Below are positions 1 to 7,710 of a stretch of 64,000 bases of DNA, piece after piece (position 1 is the stretch's first letter; the number at the start of each line of letters is the position of its first letter). The notes under the pieces are model-generated. The model did no database searches and was not told the origin of the DNA. It saw only the letters and a program-made list of their open reading frames with translations. The position numbers and the translations under genes were made by a program. The stretch is from Elusimicrobiota bacterium (GTDB lineage Bacteria; Elusimicrobiota; Elusimicrobia; JACQPE01): NCBI GenBank assembly GCA_016180815.1, contig JACPAN010000012.1, positions 1 through 64,000 of the forward strand, read 5' to 3'.

Positions 1-6
1 CGCTGA

Positions 7-23
7 CGTGCCTTTCAGGCACG
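7..23. repeat. Short perfect hairpin
   Basis: Seven-base arms CGTGCCT and AGGCACG enclose a TTC loop at the left edge of the window. No T-run follows, so it is not a clear terminator. It could be the tail of an upstream gene or a small palindromic repeat. The remaining bases up to position 128 show nothing recognisable beyond an A-rich stretch before the first gene. Confidence 0.35.
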
Positions 24-128
24 CTGCGCTCCTTACGCCTAGCATCCGGTACAAATCTGGGCCTCCAAATTGATCATTAATTCCTTAACAGACCCTTAGG
101 TCCCTTAAAAAAAGAGAATAATAAGTCC

Positions 129-1631
129 GTGCTGCTTACGGGGGGGATCGTTATTGCCGTTATTTTGGCTGCCGTGGCCGTTTATGATGTTTTTTTCAGC
201 GGCGACAATGTGCTGCGCAATTTTCCGGTTGTCGGGCATTTGCGTTATCTTTTAATCGAACTCGGCCCTGAGTTAAGACAGTACATCGTCGCCGGCAACC
301 GTGAAGAGGCGCCGTTTAACCGCTCGGAGCGGGACTGGATTTACCGCTCCGCGCGCGGGCAAAATAACTATTTCGGCTTCGGGACGGATGATCAAATTTA
401 CGGCATCGGCTATCCCATCATCAAACATTCCGTTTTTCCTTACGGCGAGGTGAGTTTCACCGCCTCCATTCACGATAAACTCCATGAAATTCCTTGCGCC
501 AAAGTTCTGGGCGAGACGCATGGGCGCAGGAAAGCCTGGCGGCCAAAAAGCATCGTTAATATTTCGGCGATGAGTTTCGGCTCCCTGTCCGCCAGCGCCG
601 TGGAGGCGCTTAATAAAGGCGCGAAAGAAGCCGGCTGCTACCACAATACCGGCGAAGGGGGGCTCTCGCCTCATCATCGCCATGGCGCCGACGTCATCTA
701 CCAGATCGGCACCGGGATGTTCGGCTGCCGGGATTTGGACGGCCGTTTTTCCATGGATAAGCTGCTCGAAACCGCCAGCCACCCCGCTGTCCGGGGCATT
801 GAGATCAAGCTTTCCCAAGGCGCCAAGCCCGGCAAAGGCGGCGTGCTGCCGGGGAAAAAAGTCACGGCAGAAATCGCGGCGATTCGCGGGGTGCGCTCGG
901 GCGTCGACTGCATCAGCCCAAATTCGCATAGCCGGTTTCATAACGCCCGCGAAATGGTCGCTTTTATCGAAGAAATCGCGGGCGCGACCGGGTTTCCGGT
1001 CGGCATCAAATCCGCGGTGGGCCACGGCGATTTTTGGAAGGAGCTGGCCATGGAAATGAAAGCCACGGGCAAAGGCCCGGACTGGATCACCATCGACGGC
1101 GGGGAGGGGGGCACGGGCGCCGCGCCCTTGACGTTCGCGGATCATGTTTCTCTTCCCTTTAAAATCGGCTTTATCAGGGTGTATCAGATTTTTTTGAACG
1201 AAGGCATGGCTGATCGGGTGATTTGGATCGGCAGCGGCAAATTGGGATTTCCCGATCGCGCGGTGGTAGCCCTTTGTTTGGGAGCGGATTTAATCAATAT
1301 CGCCCGTGAGGCCATGCTGGCCATCGGCTGCATTCAAGCGCAACAATGCCATAGCGACCGTTGCCCGACCGGAGTCACCACCCATAACCCGTGGCTCGAG
1401 CGCGGGTTGGTCCCTTCGCTTCAAGCCAAGCGTTTCGCCCGTTTTTGCCAGTCCTTCAGGAATGAGCTCATGGCCTTGACCCATGCCTGCGGCTATGAGC
1501 ACCCATCGCAATTTACGGCCGAGGACGTGGAATTAAGCGCGGGTCCCAATGTTTTTAAGACGCTCAAGGAATTGTACGGTTATACGCCCAAGCGGGATTG
1601 GGAAGGCATCCCCGACTGGGTTTCGGCTTAA
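129..1631 (+). CDS. FMN-binding glutamate synthase family protein (GltB-like)
   Basis: This 500-residue protein matches the stand-alone glutamate-synthase-domain family: an FMN/Fe-S oxidoreductase without the amidotransferase domain. It starts at GTG with only a weak AG-rich Shine-Dalgarno. Residues 2-23 form a membrane-anchoring hydrophobic helix. The synthase barrel follows, with the KLSQGAKPGKGG segment near 228-238 and DGGEGGTGAAP near 323-333, which in GltS lie around FMN and the 2-oxoglutarate site. Cysteines 401, 407 and 412 (C-x5-CH-x3-CP) reproduce the GltS 3Fe-4S motif. The substrate of these membrane-anchored versions is not established, so glutamate synthesis should not be assumed. 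It stands alone; the next gene is on the other strand. Confidence 0.88.
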   Translation: MLLTGGIVIAVILAAVAVYDVFFSGDNVLRNFPVVGHLRYLLIELGPELRQYIVAGNREEAPFNRSERDWIYRSARGQNNYFGFGTDDQIYGIGYPIIKHSVFPYGEVSFTASIHDKLHEIPCAKVLGETHGRRKAWRPKSIVNISAMSFGSLSASAVEALNKGAKEAGCYHNTGEGGLSPHHRHGADVIYQIGTGMFGCRDLDGRFSMDKLLETASHPAVRGIEIKLSQGAKPGKGGVLPGKKVTAEIAAIRGVRSGVDCISPNSHSRFHNAREMVAFIEEIAGATGFPVGIKSAVGHGDFWKELAMEMKATGKGPDWITIDGGEGGTGAAPLTFADHVSLPFKIGFIRVYQIFLNEGMADRVIWIGSGKLGFPDRAVVALCLGADLINIAREAMLAIGCIQAQQCHSDRCPTGVTTHNPWLERGLVPSLQAKRFARFCQSFRNELMALTHACGYEHPSQFTAEDVELSAGPNVFKTLKELYGYTPKRDWEGIPDWVSA

Positions 1632-1652
1632 CGGACCCTAAGCTAAAAACTG

Positions 1653-1691
1653 GCCACAGTTTCCGTCGGAACCATGTGGATTGTGTCCCAC
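1653..1691. repeat. 39-bp dispersed repeat, copy 1
   Basis: This copy matches 7655-7693 at 35 of 39 positions in the same orientation. The core TTCC-GTC-GGAA forms an imperfect hairpin flanked by CAC/GTG ends. The 12-mer TAAGCTAAAAAC lies just before it (1639-1650); in copy 2 the same 12-mer lies just after (7707-7718). On the minus strand both copies can be read as a peptide containing PTETVA, but codon differences do not favour wobble positions, so coding origin is doubtful. The gap 1632-1789 holds nothing else recognisable. Confidence 0.7.
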
Positions 1692-1789
1692 GGACGATTA
1701 CACTCCGTCGAGAAATTCATTTTTGCTACGCGGCTTGCTACGCATTCGCTGCCCCAGTAATTGCACCATTGGTACAGCAGCATTTTGGT

Positions 1790-2800
1790 CTAGGACCGGT
1801 TGCGGATAAATTCCATGATTTCTTGAAGCGCTGTTTGGCTGAGTTCACCGACCAAAAGAAAATAATGACCCTCTTGCTCCCACTCAAGAACGCTGCCGGC
1901 GGAAGTGGATGTGATAAAGCCCGGGTCCTCATATTGGGTTAAGACCACTTGATGAGACCGCGGCCCGGCTTGAATCGGCCTTGGCGAGACAAAAAACGAA
2001 AGAACGCTCAATCCGTCGTTATATTGGAAATGAAGCGCTTTTTCTTCTTCTCCTAGAGGCATCAGCGTTGCCTTGGTCAAATGAAAACCGCTGGGAAAGC
2101 CATCTATCCAAGAAATCTGTCTAAAACCCTCCGGCAGTTCTCCGGGGCCGCGAACAACCGGCCTGGGCTCATCAATAATAATCTGATCTTGCGAAGCCTT
2201 GGGTGGTTCAAAAAGGCTTTCGGGCAATTCGGACTCAACATCAATCTCCGTAAAATGGACCTCCGTAACCAAAGAGCCATCGGGATTTGCTTGTTTGATT
2301 TTAAGGACAATGCCGGTCGCGGGGTCAACCCAGACCGTGCGACCGGGGCTTCCTCGATGCTGCGGCGTCAGCTCCACGATGGCGGCGTTTCTACCCATGA
2401 TTTCATCGTAGCCTTTGGCTAAAGCGTCGTAATTGGCCAGAGTCCAATTAAGCAAAGAATCATTGCCTAAACTAAGGGCCGGCCGCTTGATCAAAGTTTT
2501 GGATTCCTCTTCCCAAATCCATTCCGCCTCTTTATTTTGGATCACGACGCGGCTGACCTGGCCTTGAGGGTTTAATATTTCCTGACGCCACAAGTTAGGC
2601 GGCTTAAAATAAACCTTGGCCTCGACAGCCTGGCTTTCACTGCCAAACCAGGTAATGATGGTTCGCGTCCCCTTATAGGAGACGGATGGGGCTTTGGTAG
2701 CCAGGAGAAATAGGTTTTTAGACTCAAGTTCGCCGGCTTTTAATACGCCAGGCAATAGAACAAGCCACCCAAACACAATAGATGGGCGGAAAATTCTCAT
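1790..2800 (-). CDS. RseB/MucB-like sigma-E regulatory periplasmic protein
   Basis: The protein has 336 residues and a signal peptide (residues 1-22). The N-terminal two thirds resemble the LolA-like domain of RseB/MucB: outer-membrane-lipoprotein-like beta strands with the segments VWVDPATGIVLK and EVHFTEIDVESELPESLF. A smaller C-terminal domain contains GFHLTK and a stretch around residues 225-330. RseB homologues sit in the periplasm, bind the anti-sigma factor and shield it from proteolysis. The start codon overlaps the stop of the anti-sigma gene by ATGA, and the order sigma, anti-sigma, RseB matches the classical rpoE-rseA-rseB operon. Family assignment is by domain pattern and context; sequence similarity to enterobacterial RseB looks distant. 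Confidence 0.75.
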   Translation of the reverse strand: MRIFRPSIVFGWLVLLPGVLKAGELESKNLFLLATKAPSVSYKGTRTIITWFGSESQAVEAKVYFKPPNLWRQEILNPQGQVSRVVIQNKEAEWIWEEESKTLIKRPALSLGNDSLLNWTLANYDALAKGYDEIMGRNAAIVELTPQHRGSPGRTVWVDPATGIVLKIKQANPDGSLVTEVHFTEIDVESELPESLFEPPKASQDQIIIDEPRPVVRGPGELPEGFRQISWIDGFPSGFHLTKATLMPLGEEEKALHFQYNDGLSVLSFFVSPRPIQAGPRSHQVVLTQYEDPGFITSTSAGSVLEWEQEGHYFLLVGELSQTALQEIMEFIRNRS

Positions 2801-3261
2801 GGATTGATCACCGCTTGAAGCGAGTAATAGGGGCTTGCTGCAGCCACGGTTCTTCGCGCCAAGGTGGCGCGGCTGACGCTTCGGGTATGCTCGGCCAGAA
2901 AAAGATCAAGAGGCACCGCCTCTTTCCCGCCACGATCTTTATAAAGCCATAGGCCAAATGCAAGGACGACCCCGACAAAAGAGAAAGCGATGGCGGGTCT
3001 TAAAATGAATCTTGGCAAGATCCCGGAAGGCCTTGAAGCCAGGCGTTGCCGAGCCTCTTGGATCAATGAGCGCCTAAGATCGGGCGGCATGGCAAAAGAC
3101 GGCTCGCCTTGAAGCAAACTCTTGGCTTGACGCAAACTCTCTAGCTCTTTGGCGCAACCAAAGCATTCGCCAAGATGCGCCTCCAAAGCTTTAGTTTCAG
3201 CGCTGCCAAGATCACGGTCCAAATACGCGCAGAGCAGATTCCCGGCTTCGTTGCAATTCAT
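2797..3261 (-). CDS. Membrane anti-sigma factor with zinc-finger (zf-HC2/ZAS) domain
   Basis: This 154-residue single-pass membrane protein has an N-terminal anti-sigma domain with the ZAS zinc motif: His29, Cys33 and Cys36 (H-x3-C-x2-C), plus Cys3 and Cys11 upstream. A transmembrane helix near residues 86-107 (ILRPAIAFSFVGVVLAFGLW) and a short periplasmic tail follow. It should hold the ECF sigma factor inactive at the inner membrane. Its ATG overlaps the sigma stop (ATGA), and its own stop overlaps the RseB-like gene the same way, so the three are translationally coupled. Confidence 0.88.
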   Translation of the reverse strand: MNCNEAGNLLCAYLDRDLGSAETKALEAHLGECFGCAKELESLRQAKSLLQGEPSFAMPPDLRRSLIQEARQRLASRPSGILPRFILRPAIAFSFVGVVLAFGLWLYKDRGGKEAVPLDLFLAEHTRSVSRATLARRTVAAASPYYSLQAVINP

Positions 3262-3842
3262 GAAAGAATCCCTCCGGCGCTCGGTTGCAGAATCTCTTTG
3301 AGCATTTTCCTGGCCCTATGGATGCGCGAACGCACGGTGCCAATGGGGCAATTCAATATGCGGCTGATCTCCTCATAGGACAAATCTTCGCTGTCGCAGA
3401 GGAGAAGGGGCATTCTAAATTCCGCCGGCAGCGCCTTGAGCGCTTTTTGAACCAACGTCTGCTTTTCCCGATTCATAGCCTGCCCCAAAGGGTCAGCCTC
3501 GGGCAACGGCAAGATTTCGCCAAGCTCCCTATTGTTTCCATCTTTATGGCCGTTGAGTGAAACAGCGTGCGAATTTTCATAGCGCTTGATCCAATCAAAG
3601 TAAAGGTTTCTTAAGATGACATGGACCCAGTTTTCAAAAGGCTTTGAGGTGTCGTAGCGCTCGATGTTTTCTAAAACCCTCAAGAAAGCCTCCTGGGTCA
3701 AATCCGCGGCTAAATCCTTGTTGCCTGTTAAGCGGCATGCCAAGCTATGCACCTTGTCTCCATGTTCTTTAAGAAGCCTCTCAAAGAGCGCGAGTTTTGA
3801 ATTGTTGTTTGAAGGCTCTTTATTAAAGATACGAGTGAACAT
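3258..3842 (-). CDS. ECF-type RNA polymerase sigma factor
   Basis: The start is set at the internal ATG at 3842 because AAGGAA lies about 10 bases upstream. It yields 194 residues, the usual ECF length, whereas the longest frame would run to 3983 through the divergent promoter. Region 2 is visible (ADLTQEAFLRVLENIERYD, then ENWVHVILRNLYFDWIKR), as is region 4 (YEEISRILNCPIGTVRSRIHRARKML). There is no extra C-terminal domain. It heads the sigma/anti-sigma/RseB operon. Divergently, at 3897-3922, lies a GGAAC-N16-CGT element of the type read by ECF sigma factors, suggesting that the lipoprotein genes at 3978 onward are its targets. Confidence 0.93.
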   Translation of the reverse strand: MFTRIFNKEPSNNNSKLALFERLLKEHGDKVHSLACRLTGNKDLAADLTQEAFLRVLENIERYDTSKPFENWVHVILRNLYFDWIKRYENSHAVSLNGHKDGNNRELGEILPLPEADPLGQAMNREKQTLVQKALKALPAEFRMPLLLCDSEDLSYEEISRILNCPIGTVRSRIHRARKMLKEILQPSAGGILS

Positions 3843-3896
3843 GGTCAAAAGTTCCTTGGGCTGTTTAATGATTCTGCCACTTTTGGGAAAACCTCG

Positions 3897-3922
3897 GGAA
3901 CTTTTTTTTATCTCGTTCGTAT
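3897..3922 (+). promoter_or_regulatory. Candidate ECF-type promoter for lipoprotein operon
   Basis: A GGAAC element at 3897-3901 is followed by a 16-base spacer and CGTAT at 3918-3922, the classical architecture of ECF promoters (GGAAC, 16-17 bases, CGT). It points towards the lipoprotein gene at 3978, giving a 5' leader of about 50 bases. The sigma gene is transcribed away from it. That its cognate sigma is the adjacent one is an inference. Confidence 0.6.
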
Positions 3923-3932
3923 ATTCCATTAG

Positions 3933-3950
3933 GGCGTCAACGTTAACGCC
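3933..3950. promoter_or_regulatory. 18-bp imperfect palindrome in the intergenic region
   Basis: GGCGT and ACGCC arms surround a CAACGTTA centre that is itself nearly symmetrical. It falls just after the expected start site of the ECF-type promoter, so it could be an operator or an mRNA hairpin. It also lies in the leader of the divergent sigma operon. Confidence 0.35.
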
Positions 3951-3977
3951 TGTGGTGAGATTAATAGGGAGGAATTG

Positions 3978-4346
3978 ATGCAAAAGAATAGCGGAATTTT
4001 AGGCTTGACCGCCTTGGGTTTGATCATGCTCGCAACTTTATCCGGCTGCGGCAAGGCCAAGCAGGATGCTCTTGGCAGCCTAGATGCGGCCAAGGCCAGC
4101 ATTGCCAATGCCAGAAGCGCCGGTGCCGAGAAACTGGCTTATGGGACATTCATGGATGCTGAGTCCAGGCTTCAAAAAGCTGAGTCCCACTTTAAGGATG
4201 GAGATTATTCCTTAACCAAAAAGGAAGCTGGCAAAGCCAGCGAGATAGCTAGGCGGGCCCAATCTGATGCGGAAAGCAGGAAAAAATCTTTGGGAAGCAA
4301 AGACAAGAAAACCCAGAAAAAAACGACGGCGGCTAAAAGGAGATGA
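3978..4346 (+). CDS. Small helical outer-envelope lipoprotein (DUF4398-like)
   Basis: The chosen ATG at 3978 has AGGGAGG five bases upstream; the preceding TTG at 3975 would sit too close to it. The product has about 122 residues with a lipoprotein signal peptide ending in the lipobox LSGC. The mature part is alanine/lysine rich and helical, with the pattern A..Y..A...L..AE..F..GDYS...KEA..A of the DUF4398 family, then a very basic tail. DUF4398 proteins are envelope lipoproteins of unknown function. The gene is followed with overlap by a paralogue and then by Pal, in what looks like one operon behind the ECF-type promoter. Confidence 0.75.
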   Translation: MQKNSGILGLTALGLIMLATLSGCGKAKQDALGSLDAAKASIANARSAGAEKLAYGTFMDAESRLQKAESHFKDGDYSLTKKEAGKASEIARRAQSDAESRKKSLGSKDKKTQKKTTAAKRR

Positions 4347-4702
4347 TGATGAAGTTCATGCAACGCGGAATCATCGCGTACGGTTTCATTTCTCTGGCTT
4401 TGGCGCTGGGACCGGGCTGCGCCACCCTGAACGCAAAGAAAGAGATGAAAACCTCGGCGACCAGCAATATAGCGATGGCTGAATCCGAAATCCGCTCAGC
4501 CCGAGAGGCAAAAGCGGATCTTTACGCCTCAACGGAGTTAAGCGAGGCCGAATCACAGATTGCATCCGCCAGACAAAAACTCCAAAAAAAGGATTACTCC
4601 GCAGCTTCCAGGCTTGCCAAATCAGCTGGCCGAAGCGCCCAGGAGGCCAAGCTTAAAGCAGAGCAAAGCCAAAAGAAATCCAAAACAATCAAGAAAAAAT
4701 AG
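4343..4702 (+). CDS. Second DUF4398-like lipoprotein
   Basis: A 119-residue paralogue of the preceding protein. Three consecutive ATG codons (4343, 4346, 4349) follow AAAGGAGA, so the exact start is ambiguous by two residues. The signal peptide ends in a GPGC lipobox. The mature helix repeats the AREAKADLYAS..L.EAESQI pattern, followed by DYSAASRLAKSAG and a basic lysine-rich tail. The start overlaps the previous stop, so translation is coupled. The basic C-terminal tails of both lipoproteins may contact peptidoglycan or nucleotides of the envelope, but that is only inference. Confidence 0.72.
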   Translation: MMMKFMQRGIIAYGFISLALALGPGCATLNAKKEMKTSATSNIAMAESEIRSAREAKADLYASTELSEAESQIASARQKLQKKDYSAASRLAKSAGRSAQEAKLKAEQSQKKSKTIKKK

Positions 4703-4714
4703 CAGGAGGTTTGC

Positions 4715-5242
4715 GTGAAAGGCGTAAAACAACTATTCTATCTTTCCGCGCTTAGTCTAATGGCGACGTGGCTCGTGACATCAGGCTGCGCCAAGAAAGC
4801 GCTGGTTAAAAAAGACGCCCTGGATCAAGAAAAAGCGGCGGCGCAGTCTCAAGACGAAGAGGAAGCCTCGCTTCGGGGCAAGGAATACCGCAAAACTCCG
4901 GAGCTTGAAACGATCCATTTTGACTTTGACAAGGCCGAGCTAAGCTCCGAGGCCAGGGAAATTCTCTATAGAAACGCGGCCTGGATTAAGTCCCGGCCTG
5001 ACGCTGAAATAAAAATCGAAGGCCACTGCGATGAACGAGGAACGACGGAATACAACCTGGGTCTGGGCAGCCGCCGCGCGAAAGCGATCCGGGACTACTA
5101 CAAGTCGCTGGGCGTGCGCATGAAAAAAATGTCCACCTTGAGCTACGGGGAAGAAAAACCTGTTTGCGAAGAGCCCGAGGAATCCTGTTGGGCGCAAAAC
5201 AGGAGGGCGGAAACCCTGGTCCGTTTGCCGCCCAGAAGCTGA
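4715..5242 (+). CDS. pal: Peptidoglycan-associated lipoprotein (OmpA domain)
   Basis: The start is GTG with AGGAGG seven bases upstream. A lipoprotein signal with VTSGC lipobox is followed by a short acidic linker and a C-terminal OmpA/Pal domain: IHFDFDKAELSSEA, IEGHCDERGTTEYNLGLGSRRA and LSYGEEKPVC. The Asp and Arg residues of the GHCDERGT..YN...GSRRA segment are those that bind diaminopimelate in peptidoglycan. It tethers the outer membrane to the wall. No tolB or tolQRA genes are visible nearby, so it is separated from the usual Tol cluster and instead lies with stress-controlled lipoproteins. Two extra cysteines (in PVCEEPEESC) might form a disulfide. Confidence 0.9.
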   Translation: MKGVKQLFYLSALSLMATWLVTSGCAKKALVKKDALDQEKAAAQSQDEEEASLRGKEYRKTPELETIHFDFDKAELSSEAREILYRNAAWIKSRPDAEIKIEGHCDERGTTEYNLGLGSRRAKAIRDYYKSLGVRMKKMSTLSYGEEKPVCEEPEESCWAQNRRAETLVRLPPRS

Positions 5243-5338
5243 TTCCATGGGATTCTTTTCCTTTTCTTCTGAAGCCTCCTCGTTTTGAAAACTTTTTTTG
5301 GCGCAAACTTCTCTGACGCTTCGTAAAATAAAATTGCT

Positions 5339-7513
5339 GTGAAAAAATACTTTTTCGGATTGATTTTTTGCGCCGCTATTCTCACGATGGCCAGTTGCGC
5401 TATTAAGACAGTTAAAACGCCCGCGTCTATCGCGCCTTCATTGAAAGAAATCGCGTTAGCGCCTGGCGATCTGAAACAAACATCCCAGGCCGAAAACCCC
5501 CTTAAGGAAGAATACAAATGGCCCCCTGGTAGTTCCTGGAGTCAAAAAGGCGTGGATTTATATCAAGCGGGGAAGCTATCCCAAGCTGCCAAAATTTTTG
5601 AGGAGGCAAGCCGCGTTTCCTTCGATACCTCCGCATCCCTCAACGCCGCCGTCATTTATGGGGAATTGGGGCAAAATGAAAAAGTTCTAGCCTTGCTTGA
5701 AGACACAGCTTCCCGCTCAGCTAACAACCCTCATATTCAGGCTGCTTTTGGACGGGCCGCTTTAAGAGAAAAACGCTACGACAAGGCCCGAGGCGCATTC
5801 GAAAAAGCCCTAAGCATCCATCCCAATTATGAGCAGGCTGCCATTGGTTTAGCCAGGCTTCAATGGGAAATGGGAATCTCCTCTCAAGCCATCAAAACCT
5901 TGGAAAGCATAATCCAAGCCTCGCCGGAGAACGCCCTGGCCTGGATTTATCTAGCCCGCATTTGGGAAAAAGAAGAAAATTGGCCCAAAGCCATTGACGC
6001 TTACAAAAAAGCGTATGTGGCCGATGACGCCTCTTTGGAACTGCGCCTTTCCTTGGGAAGGATTTACCAGAAACTGGGAAATTTCAATGATGCCTGGAGG
6101 CAGCACACCTTGATCTTAAATGCCGAGCCCTATCACCGGGAGGCCCAGAGCCGGCAAAAAGCCCTGGCCAAGTTGATCACGGAGCCGCCGGAAAAAATTA
6201 TTCCGCCATTGGCTTTGAAGGAGCCACGTCCCGTTGAGCGGGCCCCAGATTATGACAAGCATCCTGTCTTAAGAATCGGGCTCGGCTCTGACGCGGGCGG
6301 CGATCCTCTCCAACTTCGCGCCATTGTTTTCCGATGTACGGGGCCCTTTGAAGTCATAGATCCCGCAACAGGCAAAAGCCTTAAAGAAGGCCCTGCGAAC
6401 GAAAAATTCCTGACCCGGCTTAATACCCAAGACTTCTTCGAGGTATCGGACGCCAATCAAGCAAGGCTCCTGCGATTTAATAGCGCTATTGCCATTCGCC
6501 CCAAGGATCCGGCGAAGGATTCCTTGATTTTTTACAACGTGCGCATGGCCCAGGGATTTTCCTGGTCCGAGGTCGGCGACAGACAATACAAAGGCAAGGT
6601 GGAAATACGAAGGCAAGGACGCGGCCTTTACCTTGTCAATGAAATTTCCCTTGAAGACTATCTCTATGGTGTTATCACGCACGAGATGCCTTCCAGTTTT
6701 CCCTTGGAAGCCTTGAAAGCCCAGGCCGTGATCGCCAGAACGCATGCCCTCTACATTGCTAAGCACCATTCCCACCGCCATCAAGGTTTTGATCTTTGCG
6801 ACGGCCAACACTGCCAAGTTTATGGAGGCATCCCAGCTGAAACCCCCCGATCAAGACAGGTTGCCCAAGAGACCCAGGGCCAAGTGCTCCGCTTTAAGGG
6901 CCGGCTGGCGCAGACCCCTTATGCCTCAAACTGCGGTGGGCACACCCAGGATTCCGGGGAGGTTTTGGGATGGGCAGATATTTCTTATCTCAAGGGAAAA
7001 CTGGACGAAGAGGTGGCTTCCGGCGGCCCCCGAATGCCCTGGCAGCTTGATCTTTGGCTAAAGAGAAAGCCGCAGGCATATTGCAACTTTGGCAAAGACG
7101 GACAAGCGGCGCGATTTCGCTGGGTTCGCGTAATACCTGCCAAGGAGATTCAAGAAATGGCCAGCCGGATTAGCCCCATTGGAGAAATTCAGAGAATTCT
7201 GGTTGTCGGCCGCAGCAAATCAGGCCATGCAAAAGAAGTATGGGTCGAAGGCAAAAGAGGCAGGGTAGAACTTAACCGGGAGCATCGCATCCGCAAAACC
7301 TTGGGCTTTGGCTCCATGCGGAGCACCCTCTTTATGGTGGAAACAGAACGGGACGAAAAAGGAAATCCAACCGAATTTATTTTTTACGGCGCAGGCTGGG
7401 GGCATGGCGTGGGGCTTTGTCAATACGGAGCCGCTGGCCGCGCCTCAAAGGGCCAAAGCTACAAGCAGATTCTCGAGCACTACTACGATCGGGCTCAGCT
7501 AGAAAAGATTTAA
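5339..7513 (+). CDS. TPR-SpoIID/LytB domain lipoprotein
   Basis: This 724-residue protein starts at GTG. The signal peptide ends with the lipobox MASC. Residues of about 60-270 form TPR-like helical repeats (for example YDKARGAFEKALSIHPNYEQA and WPKAIDAYKKAY). The C-terminal half is a SpoIID/LytB domain: ISLEDYLYGVITHEMPSSFP, LKAQAVIARTHAL, YASNCGGHTQDSGEVLGW and GAGWGHGVGLCQYGA are its hallmark segments. SpoIID-type enzymes are lytic transglycosylases that cut denuded glycan strands. A TPR fusion would recruit partners in the envelope. It follows pal by 96 bases without a clear terminator, so it may belong to the same stress-linked unit. Confidence 0.85.
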   Translation: MKKYFFGLIFCAAILTMASCAIKTVKTPASIAPSLKEIALAPGDLKQTSQAENPLKEEYKWPPGSSWSQKGVDLYQAGKLSQAAKIFEEASRVSFDTSASLNAAVIYGELGQNEKVLALLEDTASRSANNPHIQAAFGRAALREKRYDKARGAFEKALSIHPNYEQAAIGLARLQWEMGISSQAIKTLESIIQASPENALAWIYLARIWEKEENWPKAIDAYKKAYVADDASLELRLSLGRIYQKLGNFNDAWRQHTLILNAEPYHREAQSRQKALAKLITEPPEKIIPPLALKEPRPVERAPDYDKHPVLRIGLGSDAGGDPLQLRAIVFRCTGPFEVIDPATGKSLKEGPANEKFLTRLNTQDFFEVSDANQARLLRFNSAIAIRPKDPAKDSLIFYNVRMAQGFSWSEVGDRQYKGKVEIRRQGRGLYLVNEISLEDYLYGVITHEMPSSFPLEALKAQAVIARTHALYIAKHHSHRHQGFDLCDGQHCQVYGGIPAETPRSRQVAQETQGQVLRFKGRLAQTPYASNCGGHTQDSGEVLGWADISYLKGKLDEEVASGGPRMPWQLDLWLKRKPQAYCNFGKDGQAARFRWVRVIPAKEIQEMASRISPIGEIQRILVVGRSKSGHAKEVWVEGKRGRVELNREHRIRKTLGFGSMRSTLFMVETERDEKGNPTEFIFYGAGWGHGVGLCQYGAAGRASKGQSYKQILEHYYDRAQLEKI

Positions 7514-7654
7514 CGCATTCCCGCAAAATTTTAATGTGCAACAATCAAAGGTGATCCCCCGACGAAGGTGCGCAGTTCCTCCTCGACAACTTCGGGGTTT
7601 TGGAAAATGGCATGGGCATGGGTCGGTTGGCTATCGAGTGAGGTCTTGTGAGCT

Positions 7655-7693
7655 GCCACGGTTTCCGTCGGAATCATGCGGATTTTGTCCCAC
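7655..7693. repeat. 39-bp dispersed repeat, copy 2
   Basis: Direct repeat of 1653-1691 (35/39 identical) located just beyond the murI stop. Read on the minus strand, the gap 7514-7710 contains an open stretch after a TAG (LWDKIRMIPTETVAAH, then about 40 further residues to a stop near 7530). It has no obvious start codon context, so it may be a gene remnant. Nothing else is recognisable in this 197-base gap. Confidence 0.7.
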
Positions 7694-7710
7694 AGGCAGT
7701 CCGGCTTAAG

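Noticed and set aside
273-1145. Long open frame on the minus strand inside the GltB-like gene
   Set aside because: It is antisense to a clearly conserved enzyme and its translation shows no domain; it is a shadow caused by G+C-biased third positions.
1598-1942. Open frame spanning the end of the GltB-like gene and the first repeat
   Set aside because: No ribosome site, runs through the repeat and into the antisense of the RseB-like gene, and no recognisable product.
3842-3983. N-terminal extension of the sigma factor to 3983
   Set aside because: It would cover the divergent promoter region and lacks a ribosome site, while ATG 3842 has one and gives the normal ECF length.
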